Position numbers and translations under genes: made by a program
The notes under the pieces: generated by a model
Database searches by the model: none
Told to the model about the DNA's origin: nothing
The model's input: the letters and a program-made list of their open reading frames with translations, nothing else
Part shown: positions 24,501-29,937 of the stretch, one piece after another
How positions within the stretch are numbered: the stretch's first letter is position 1
Layout: every line of letters begins with the position of its first letter
Assembly: GCF_037975245.1 (NCBI RefSeq)
Contig: NC_092575.1
Span: forward strand, 23,665,841-23,729,840
Length of the DNA stretch: 64,000 nucleotides
Direction: 5' to 3'
Source: Apostichopus japonicus
Taxonomy: Eukaryota; Echinodermata; Holothuroidea; Aspidochirotida; Stichopodidae

Positions 24501-26225
24501 ATCTCTTCAGTATTACTGAGTGGGCGGGGCTTAATAGAGAGAATTGTTAAAAATGTCAATATCTATGCATTCCTATTTCCGATTAGTTTATACTTGATAT
24601 ACTGATGTAACTACATAGTATGTGCATGTTCTTGTTACCTTTAATGTATATTTATGATTGGTTGGGGCGTAATGGTTAGAGATATGATGAGGAGGTATGC
24701 CTGATTGATCTTGGCTTCTCATCTAATGACAAGAACCAAATGTTCCATGGTTTCCATTCTTGGCATATTAGGTTTGTCACACTACATTCATGCAATCAAC
24801 CGTGTTGTTTTCTGTGTGCATATCATGATTTTTAATCAGTGAATATGAAATTCTTAATCAGATGTCTCTGAAAGAGTATGTCTAATTAGCTTCACTCATA
24901 TACATGGATAATACGATATAGATACATGCTGATGAGACCCTAAATGCGATCTCATTAATAGTCATGCTTGTCTCTGTTTTTATAATATATCTCAACATGA
25001 TAACTGATACGTGGTACCTTCCTTAAAAATGTTGTGTCATTAGTCATCAAAAATTCCTCTTCATTTTCCTTACCACAAGTTCATGAATATTAACATGTAT
25101 GGCTTACCACACTATGTGTATGCTTAGGCACCGGAACCACTACAAGTTTTCATGATCTGGTTTCGTTTCTATTGGAATCTGTGCTCTGTCAGCCTAATTG
25201 ATGAACTGATTTTATTATAAAGCTCTGAACTATAATTTTACAATGCCGGAAAAAAATCTTATGACAAGCCGTCTTCATATTGAAAAGGTATAGAAAATAT
25301 ACTGCATATAAGCAGTAAGTCATAGATAGAATATCTTAAAAACTATTAGTTAAGCCCCTTTTGCACTCTTAAGCACTCATAATTGATAGAGGTGAAATAT
25401 CTGTAAACTAGTTTTCTAGGAGAATTATAAAGCTTTCTTCTCTGTTTCCTCTTCACAGATTGAAAATTTACGACACAGTGAACAACTCACATCTCCATTC
25501 CAGCACGTCCTACCTGAATGTGAGTAATTAATTACTTTAGCATGCTCATGCAGCTGAAGATGTTTCATTACCGTATTCTACTCACTACCAGATTTGTAAA
25601 CTAGGAAATCTTCCTAAATATCAAGTATTGCAAAATAGCTGAAAGTTATAGTCCACCAATTGACATGGCAACTGCAGCCTGGACTCTTCTATGCAAAGTA
25701 GGATTAGGTATACACATCTGATATGAAAGGATTTAAAGTCCTAACTTATGTCAAGTGTTGGTGCGTGCTTTGGTGTTCAACATCTGTTTTGAAACTTCAG
25801 CAACAAACTGAAATACTGAGTACTGATACTGTATTCACGTCTCATTGCAGTGGAAAATAAAAATTAATGAAATTCAACCCCTGCTTGAATTATCTATTTA
25901 AAATATTGTTTTCAACCTTACAGCCATCATCAAATCTTTTCATCAGCTAAAGCAGAATTTATCAGAACATCTTGATGTAGACCAATCCACCCTGCTGGCA
26001 AATATTTTCCAACTTTCTGAGGAAGGAATTACTGATATCATGGAGCACAAAACACCAGGAACTCTGTTGTTAGAGAAGCTGACCATAAATTCACTGATAT
26101 CTCCCACAAGCATCACAAAATTGGAAAATGCCCTAACAGAACAAGGAAATGAAAAATGTGCGAAACTTGTCAGAGAATTCAGAAGTAAAAATCATGTAGT
26201 TGAAGCTACACTGTGCCAAGAATGA
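2421..26225 (+). CDS. Multi-domain DED/ZU5/UPA protein gene, 17 exons visible (coding span)
   Basis: Seventeen exons join through GT-AG sites: 2421-3556, 9076-9213, 9594-9678, 12109-12432, 12968-13426, 13605-13831, 14261-14422, 15215-15367, 16091-16151, 18027-18343, 18737-18914, 19466-19789, 21734-21963, 23117-23254, 23728-23883, 25459-25519, 25924-26225. Intron phases agree at every junction, giving about 1483 codons with no internal stop. Approximate domains, counting from the first split codon: coiled coil 1-425, DED-like 455-545, ZU5 605-700, UPA-like 715-915, DED-like 916-1005, UBA-like 1035-1080, ZU5 1081-1188, UPA-like 1190-1383, DED-like 1384-1470. I see no signal peptide or membrane segment, so it is probably cytoplasmic. 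DED and ZU5-UPA modules mediate protein assembly in apoptotic and innate immune signalling; a scaffold role here is inference. The 5' end is open: either an unseen upstream exon splices to 2421, or translation starts at in-frame ATG 2393. Confidence 0.85.
4450..8850 (+). repeat. Degenerate tandem satellite, ~140-bp unit, carrying DR1 motifs
   Basis: Units recur with the order: CTTGTAAACACGATATCTCAAG, a short variable part, a 'taccacattgagtacaagaagcctattgtttttggtg'-type segment, then AGGTCAAAGGTCA, then a 'gggtcaccaggggtcaa'-type segment. Unit starts are visible near 5042, 5188, 7061, 7361, 7645, 7930 and 8072, about 140 bp apart where the array is regular. The exact 13-mer AGGTCAAAGGTCA occurs at 4828, 5140, 6449, 6753, 7169, 7460, 7598, 7742 and 8793. 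That is the DR1 arrangement bound by RXR, HNF4 and COUP-TF type nuclear receptors. The array interrupts itself with new GT-rich heads near 4500, 4980 and 6900. Confidence 0.85.
6457..6524 (+). repeat. 17-bp minisatellite, four copies
   Basis: The 17-bp unit ggtcaccagagatcaaa is repeated four times without change, starting at 6457, 6474, 6491 and 6508. It is a local amplification of the half-site plus spacer of the surrounding DR1 satellite. The reading frame through it is open but looks incidental. Confidence 0.9.
9076..9213 (+). CDS. Exon 2: coiled-coil continuation
   Basis: Acceptor ATGACAG at 9075, donor TTG|GTAAGT at 9213/9214, 46 codons, phase 0 at both ends. It begins ELEEAKSSLRATKDEL and ends REALNQQQL. 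Composition and heptad spacing continue the coiled coil of exon 1, but without the 42-bp repeat unit. Confidence 0.85.
9594..9678 (+). CDS. Exon 3: acidic linker
   Basis: Acceptor TTTTCAG at 9593, donor GCAG|GTAGGA, 85 nt, phase 0 to 1. It encodes ASSASVTEEETQLEEGETID followed by LSQQSTLA. This is a Ser/Glu-rich, probably unstructured linker between the coiled coil and the first DED-like domain. Confidence 0.8.
9679..12108 (+). other. Intron 3, mostly unassigned
   Basis: 2.4 kb of AT-rich intron. There is a poly-G tract at about 9828-9840. A weak, degenerate trace of the DR1 satellite lies at about 10000-10330, with half-sites such as ggtcaccagg. I recognise nothing else between about 10330 and 12108. 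Confidence 0.6.
12109..12432 (+). CDS. Exon 4: DED-like domain 1
   Basis: Acceptor CATTTCAG at 12108, donor CCTG|GTAAGA; 324 nt with phase 1 at both ends, so a symmetric domain exon. It encodes a death-effector-like fold. The pattern is DYGRLMVNVADDLT, then LFGLPPAETDML, then TPGITLIKFMQTRNIINMYD, then LQKGLVYIQLNRTNENLL. The hydrophobic spacing fits six helices, and the final NRTNENLL resembles the RxDLL motif near the end of DEDs. The last 30 residues are a Pro/Glu-rich linker. A DD or CARD is less likely from the helix pattern, but only structure prediction would settle it. Confidence 0.8.
12968..13426 (+). CDS. Exon 5: charged linker plus ZU5 domain 1
   Basis: Acceptor TTTTTTAG at 12967, donor GAAG|GTAAAG; 459 nt, phase 1 at both ends. 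The first 55 residues are a highly charged linker. Then comes a clear ZU5 core: YEGGTISIMGVHLTIPEDAL, later GRMTPLIKLEPEGLALNKPA and QLTIPHSAIIPEPDRHGIMI. The Gly-Gly start, the IPxxAL motif, the TPLIKLEPEGLxLxKPA segment and the LTIPHSA segment are hallmarks shared by UNC5, ankyrin and PIDD1 ZU5 domains. ZU5 is a beta-sandwich interaction domain. Confidence 0.9.
13605..13831 (+). CDS. Exon 6: end of ZU5-1 and start of UPA-like domain 1
   Basis: Acceptor TACTATAG at 13604, donor AAG|GTGAGG; 227 nt, phase 1 to 0. It encodes GEITWTEEKSIDWKL, then ISLDINILSYVFVNL, then KHIFRIVPFIDGILDAKDDV. The WxxxxxxISLxxNxxSYVFV stretch matches the beta strand that closes ZU5 modules. The part after residue 40 aligns by eye with exon 13 of the second cassette (V-P-x(9)-D-x-L-x-I-x(3)-F pattern). 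Confidence 0.8.
14261..14422 (+). CDS. Exon 7: UPA-like domain 1
   Basis: Acceptor TTATGTTTTAG at 14260, donor ATG|GTTTGT; 54 codons, phase 0 at both ends. It begins LLLEDHQSKLSLGNYTTFQV. It occupies the same slot as exon 14 of the second cassette, and the preceding K|L junction is at the equivalent place. The UPA assignment comes from order after ZU5, not from strong motif identity. Confidence 0.75.
15215..15367 (+). CDS. Exon 8: UPA-like domain 1
   Basis: Acceptor ATCTATTAG at 15214, donor AAG|GTGAGT; 51 codons, phase 0 at both ends. It starts HVDIDHLCAASRVSHQFRLN and ends QTALILQSK. It corresponds to exon 15 of the second cassette (156 nt, same phases). Confidence 0.75.
16091..16151 (+). 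CDS. Exon 9: 61-nt linker exon before DED-2
   Basis: Acceptor TTCCTTTAG at 16090, donor CCAG|GTGAGT; 61 nt, phase 0 to 1. It encodes VKNILLSPESQEILFRELHP. Exon 16 has exactly the same length and phases and sits in the same position before the last DED-like exon, which supports both as real exons and as duplicates. Confidence 0.8.
16762..17893 (+). mobile_element. hAT-type nonautonomous DNA transposon in intron 9 (1132 bp)
   Basis: The left end CATGGGCGGCGATC at 16762 and the right end, read on the other strand as CAGGGGCGGCGATTTG, form terminal inverted repeats. They are flanked by a perfect 8-bp target duplication ATGTGCAT (16754-16761 and 17894-17901). Eight-base duplications and CA(G/T)GGGCGG termini fit the hAT superfamily. 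No transposase reading frame is visible. C/G homopolymer blocks lie just inside both ends. Much of the interior reappears in inverse orientation at 28102-29937. Confidence 0.85.
18027..18343 (+). CDS. Exon 10: DED-like domain 2
   Basis: Acceptor CTTTCAG at 18026, donor ATG|GTTTGT; 317 nt, phase 1 to 0. The pattern repeats that of exons 4 and 17: LHKYEKLRGDIAKLLDK, LGVFFELKPAENDTIQEAAE, GKMLMKILDERELIMPERMI, GLKAIHFNKVARLVLEYI. Leucine/aromatic spacing and the 'xxLLxxLxxRxLIxPxxxxxL' core fit a DED-like fold. It ends in a lysine/glutamate-rich tail of about 18 residues. Confidence 0.78.
18737..18914 (+). CDS. Exon 11: short helical segment, UBA-like
   Basis: Acceptor TATTTCAG at 18736, donor CATG|GTAAAG; 178 nt, phase 0 to 1. 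After a short linker it encodes NFKILIEEGYKRLDVQRALK and LSHGKLDLGRRLLLLAKEEH. The GY-x(4)-V-x-RAL-x(7)-L-x-L-x(5)-LL pattern resembles a UBA three-helix bundle. This is the only visible exon without a counterpart in the first cassette. A UBA fold, and any ubiquitin binding, is a weak inference. Confidence 0.7.
19466..19789 (+). CDS. Exon 12: ZU5 domain 2
   Basis: Acceptor TCTTCCAG at 19465, donor ACAG|GTGTGT; 324 nt, phase 1 at both ends, as in exon 5. The core reads HGGEMVIAGVILRVPAGAL, then LRLTPFVKFGPESLTLHKPV, then TLMIPHCAITTTNQMGIDVY. The same ZU5 landmarks as exon 5 are present in the same order (GGxxxIxGVxLxxPxxAL, TPxxKxxPExLxLxKP, LxIPHxAI), so the two are clear paralogous domains within one protein. 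Confidence 0.9.
19790..21733 (+). other. Intron 12, no recognised content
   Basis: 1.9 kb of AT-rich intron. I find no exon, no clear mobile element and no satellite unit in it, apart from a short cluster of degenerate half-sites near 19900-20050. Confidence 0.5.
21734..21963 (+). CDS. Exon 13: end of ZU5-2 and start of UPA-like domain 2
   Basis: Acceptor TCTCTTCAG at 21733, donor AAA|GTAAGT; 230 nt, phase 1 to 0, matching exon 6. It encodes DKSVKWSLERKHLSCSMNSE, then LIGLHVPFIPKSLKRVCVLP, then GDQLTIHLWFHNDNSLEHK. The W at the start, the closing strand and the VxPxxxxxxxxxDxLxIxxxF core align with exon 6 by eye. Confidence 0.8.
21997..22320 (+). mobile_element. tRNA-derived SINE in intron 13
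   Basis: The head at 21998-22083 resembles a class II tRNA (Leu/Ser type). It has an A-box-like GTGGCCGAGTGGATAAAGGC, a long variable region and a B-box-like GGTTTGATCTCC. The arms are imperfect and the anticodon stem is irregular, so it is not a working tRNA gene. The body runs to an ATT-rich tail near 22290-22320. I could not find clear target duplications. Confidence 0.65.
23117..23254 (+). CDS. Exon 14: UPA-like domain 2
   Basis: Acceptor TCTCATCAG at 23116, donor GTG|GTTAGT; 46 codons, phase 0 at both ends. It starts SLINEEIYQQKGSIIHDPVF. It corresponds to exon 7 of the first cassette. The Ser/Thr-rich end suggests a loop. Confidence 0.75.
23728..23883 (+). CDS. Exon 15: UPA-like domain 2
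   Basis: Acceptor CCCCCACAG at 23727, donor CAG|GTAACT; 52 codons, phase 0 at both ends. It starts DVAMEILWLNNRHKVEFHLQ and ends SLFQLSIQLQ. It is the counterpart of exon 8. Alternating hydrophobic residues suggest beta strands. Confidence 0.75.
23990..24565 (+). repeat. Diverged copies of the DR1/GT-head repeat family in intron 15
   Basis: A head resembling the hairpin-headed family (ggttacgatgccgaaggc..aataacc, 24015-24040) is followed by cttgtaaacact and then by two related segments of about 300 bp (24086-24250 and 24381-24560). Both segments contain an 'aagatga..aggtagatgcc..atgat' core. Half-sites have largely decayed. A perfect palindrome lies between them at 24345-24370. Confidence 0.5.
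24345..24370. repeat. Perfect 26-nt AT-rich palindrome
   Basis: The 13-nt arm ttatctcataaat is followed immediately by its exact reverse complement with no spacer. It could extrude as a cruciform. It lies in intron 15 with no other feature, and may be a by-product of repeat-family ends meeting. Confidence 0.8.
25459..25519 (+). CDS. Exon 16: 61-nt linker exon before DED-3
   Basis: Acceptor CTTCACAG at 25458, donor GAAT|GTGAGT; 61 nt, phase 0 to 1, encoding IENLRHSEQLTSPFQHVLPE. Length and phases are the same as exon 9, and its place before a DED-like exon is equivalent. Confidence 0.8.
25924..26225 (+). CDS. Exon 17 (last): DED-like domain 3 and stop
   Basis: Acceptor CCTTACAG at 25923; it runs to TGA at 26223-26225. 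It encodes SFHQLKQNLSEHLDVDQSTL, LANIFQLSEEGITDIM, TPGTLLLEKLTINSLISPTS and LENALTEQGNEKCAKLVREF. The TPGxxLLxxLxxxxLIxxxxxxxL core matches exon 4 closely, so DED-like domains open and close the module series. The C-terminal tail after the fold is only about 12 residues. Confidence 0.82.
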
Positions 26226-27180
26226 TGGCAGAAATCATATTGTGGGTTATTGTAAGCAAATAATGATGAATACAAACGTCATATCACCAGTGGTGCTGTA
26301 CCCAAGAATTTATTCACTTGAGAGCGGGTAAGGAAGTTGGTGAGACATTTTTGTACAAACAGTTATTTACAGTGAGAGCTTATGACAACAGGACTATAAG
26401 TATAATTACACGTGTAGGAGTAACATGAAATATTCTCCTCCCTGTCGAACATGGTTATGTATGTATATACTCTATGTGACTATGTCCATATTGGTATACT
26501 TGCCTTTTAGGTAAACATATGCAGTCATGTCAACATATGTGCGTGTATGTCGCCCTACTTTGTCAACATTACTTTCTCAACAGCAGTATTAATTTTGAAA
26601 GACCTGATACTATGGATGTATAGCTTCCCTATTGTGAGTACACGGTTGTGATTGTTTTGATGGCACTCAAAGGTCATGTAAGTTCAGCCGTGTGTTTGTT
26701 TTGGTTTTGACGTGATGGTTTTGTTAGAATACAAATAAACGTAGAGATCTCATAAGATTTAACGTCTAATTTGAAACTACGGTTCACTATGGTTTATAAA
26801 TACATTTATCACGTCTATATGTTTTATGTAAGCCTATCAGTTTCATTGATAGCCCCTATATCAGTGCCCGAACTTGTTATCTCGGAATATGAAGGCCCAG
26901 TCCCCTACACGGCCCACCCACTTAGCTTAATTTGCCCCCCCCCCCCAGTAGGTTCCTTTTTGTTATGTAAAACAAATAATGATAACACAAACCTAACAAT
27001 AAATCTACACCTAAATTCACCATATGCCTTTCCCTCAGCATATAAGCCTAAAGCATATACAGCTACCACTAAGATGCCCTAGGGTGCTATCATATCTTCA
27101 ATTACCTGTGTAAAACAATGAATAAAGAAAAGCTTATAAAGTAACGTAAAATCCTATATTTAGCCTACAAAGTGACTTTA
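26226..27180 (+). other. Probable 3' UTR and downstream flank
   Basis: No coding feature follows the stop. AATAAA occurs at 26734-26739 and again at 27121-27126; either could be the polyadenylation signal, the first giving a 3' UTR of about 530 nt. A poly-C tract lies at about 26936-26946. Confidence 0.45.
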
Positions 27181-27212
27181 CTGAATAAAATGTTGTAAAA
27201 TTTATCACGAAA

Positions 27213-27419
27213 AGCAGGATTCCCGTTTCCGAACATTTCAATCTTCAAAGCCATTCTCTCAAAAACCTAAAATGCATTTTAATTGCCTCGAACTTCAAAT
27301 CCGCCACTGAACGTAAACGTAAAGAAATCGATTGGATCTTTTGTATTAAGTCTCAAATCACCGGCCTCAACAAAGACATGGGACCCCTTTACAACTATCA
27401 GTTCTACAAGCATATGTAA
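27213..27419 (+). mobile_element. Penelope-like retroelement tail (fragment)
   Basis: The open frame reads SRIPVSEHFNLQSHSLKNLK, later ERKRKEIDWIFCIKSQITGL and NKDMG, ending TAA at 27417. The order V-x-E-H-F-N, H-S-L, E-R-K-x-x-E-x-x-W-I, then G-L-N is typical of the end of the GIY-YIG endonuclease region of Penelope-like elements. The following DNA to about 27640 (gctgaggaagttcccaggggg) resembles a PLE 3' end. Only this terminal piece is present. A related non-LTR element is the alternative. Confidence 0.55.
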
Positions 27420-27676
27420 TCCGTTCTTTGCTCCTTAATCCGCTTCCTGTATAGTCATGGTTTATTTGGTTCTAATTCCACCTATGCAACTGACACTTAT
27501 CTAGCATCATACTTTCATTGTGTTACATTTTGTACTTTTTATTCGTGTTGTTATATATATAAGTTGTTATATAAGTATTGCTGAGGAAGTTCCCAGGGGG
27601 ACCAAAAATTCCAATATATTTTCTAAAACTTTACTCCTTAATTGTAGATTATGAGTCATATCTTATTTCTCTGGTT

Positions 27677-27719
27677 TTCTCTAATAATATATATATATAA
27701 ATAAATATATATATATAGA

Positions 27720-27752
<33 letters not shown>
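27677..27752. repeat. TA/GT microsatellite
   Basis: Alternating AT tracts with a central GTGTGTGT block, directly abutting the tail side of the SINE that follows. Confidence 0.9.
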
Positions 27753-27753
<1 letters not shown>

Positions 27754-27884
27754 AATGAAAATCGCAATGAGTTGGAAAATGAAGAAAAAACTTCCAGCCT
27801 CCACCGTGATTCGAACCCAGGCCCTCCGCTCCGTACGCGGACACCCTAACCACTAGGCTATGGACGCCGACTGCATGTCCAGAG
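27753..27884 (-). mobile_element. tRNA-derived SINE, copy A (minus strand)
   Basis: On the minus strand the head reads GGCGTCCATAGCCTAGTGGTTAGG, with a B box GGGTTCGAATC. The anticodon arm TCCGC-GTACGGA-GCGGA pairs perfectly around an ACG anticodon, so the head looks tRNA-Arg-like. The body ends in a 'ccaactcattgcgattttcattt' segment that runs into (TA)n. A second copy with the same ends lies at 44825-44964. The stretch 27885-27944 is not shared. Confidence 0.8.
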
Positions 27885-27944
27885 ACCCGAAACCGGCAAG
27901 GAAGGCCGCAATTCCACTGTAGGCATTTTCCACCTGCATCGAAC

Positions 27945-27982
27945 AATATATATATATATGTATATATATATACATATATATA
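27945..27982. repeat. TA microsatellite
   Basis: Imperfect (TA)n on the head side of SINE copy A. Confidence 0.85.
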
Positions 27983-28101
27983 TTTATTGATTAGAACGAT
28001 TCACCCTATAAGCCAACCTGTACAAAACACAATATAACAGCTGTATGTATATGTACCAGCACAATAGGTGATACCCGATAGGATGAAAGTGCACCTCACC
28101 T

Positions 28102-29937
28102 CAGGGGGGGGGATTTGCTCAAACATTGGGGGGGACATTTTCTTGGGTACAGGCACGTATCCAGAATTTTCTAACCGGGGGCGCGAATTACTATCAAAGC
28201 GGAGGGCCACATAGGTTGGCGCGCAGCGTACAAGAAAATTTCTGGTTTTAATAGCCCCCCAGATCACCGGAAATGGCACTTCTCGGGCTTGAAAATGACC
28301 AACCAGATGTACACTTTTGCCTGAGAACCAATTTTTTCCCAATAGTTTTTTCATCCATAACCATTTTCAAGAGTGTCACCAGTCACACATCATGTTCGAC
28401 CTCATCGCATCTCCTGTGGATCATTGCTTTCGTACGGTAGGTAATACTACGTAACGGCCCACAATACCCGTCAGCCCCACTTTTCAAGGTTTTGAACCCA
28501 TTATTTGTTCAGAATTTGAATAATAAATTCACTTCAAAACATGCCCATAATGTTGCACAAAATTTCATCTATGGACAACCTATATAGAAAATTCCCCTTC
28601 AACCCATAATAGACCGGTTAAAATTGCACGAGTAGAGGGAAGTACGATGAAGAATGTTGGTTTGGGAATTTCGAAAATTCAGACAGTTAATTTATTGCTG
28701 TACAAATATTAAAACCTCTTATAAAGGCTACTATACAACTTCGATATCATAAAAAAATACAAATAATATTCTCGAGGGGGGTCTTCCCGTAGCCGGGGGG
28801 CAGGGGGAGCGACTGCTCCCCATTTCAGTGTCGAAAAAATGTTAAAAACTGTTGTTATTTTAGCATGGTAATTTGTCAGTGCTCTTTTGATCTTGAATAC
28901 TCGTCAGCTCCGTTAACTCGATTATAATCGTAGTAACATTCAGGACTACTGATTCAGCACTTACTTAGTTTGGCAGATGCAATTAGCTCAATTTTAGCAT
29001 ATAGCCTATTACAAGCCTACAGTTGGCCACTGCGTAATAAAATACCTATTGCCTACCTAACCCACTGATCTGTACAGATCAGTGACCTAACCGCACTTGA
29101 TGAAGTGTCACGAACCGTATGCACAACGACGTCGACAACGTTCATTCTCATCCTTTCTATGATTCGCCCTAAGTTGTTGCACGAACAGCATGTTATGAAG
29201 CTAAGCTAGCAATCGTACGTGATACGCACTTCCTATAAATAATTATTACACTGCGATAACGATATTTGTTTTTAGGCCACTGCACATCTGGCTGTCTTAC
29301 AAAATATGAAAGTTTATATTGTCTATCAGTTAAGTTCGTCAAATGTATTAAAGTCCAGACATTGGACAATAAACAAGAATCATCCCACAGGAAAATGTTG
29401 AAAAGAGCGCTATATTTTTGTCTTTCTGATATAATATGTAAAAGAACCTGTGAAAGAATTCAAACAGGAAACAAAATCTGCTGATAATATGATATCATAT
29501 GAAAATGATGAAACTGGCAAAACATTGCACCAGATCGCAACTAAGGACCTTCAATTGTTCAAAAATATATCAAATTGGGAGGGGGGCACCTCCTCCGCTT
29601 AGACCACTCCTCCATATCAATCGCAAAATGTGTTCCCCCCTTTCAAATTCCTGGCTACGTCGCTGTATACGATTGTACGTACTTACATTCATATACAAGA
29701 GATGTACAGACATTATGATAATAATCATGAGTGACAACATGCTATACGGTCACAGGTCACAGAAACGACCACGAAGAGTCATTTACCTCATGCAGCATGT
29801 GTTGGGTGAAGTTTTAGCCACCGCCAAATATATTTTGGATAAATAATGTCACGAATTATTTTCTATTTATAGCAACACAAAAAACTATGCCACCAAATAT
29901 TGGGGGGGGGGGTATTAGATACTATATCCCCCCAGTT
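28102..29937 (-). mobile_element. hAT-related element, inverted relative to the 16.8-kb copy, one end truncated
   Basis: It begins with a CAGGGGGGGGGATTTG terminus like the right end of the 16762-17893 element. It then matches the reverse complement of that element in two blocks, about 28102-28770 and 29650-29937. Between the blocks, about 28790-29600 is extra sequence absent from the 16.8-kb copy; it contains no transposase frame that I recognise. The far end stops at a C-run near 29937 without the expected GGCGGCGATC terminus, and no target duplication is visible, so it is probably truncated. Confidence 0.7.

Noticed and set aside
28001-28354. 117-codon minus-strand frame
   Set aside because: It runs across the edge of the hAT-related copy into outside DNA, so it has no common origin as a gene.
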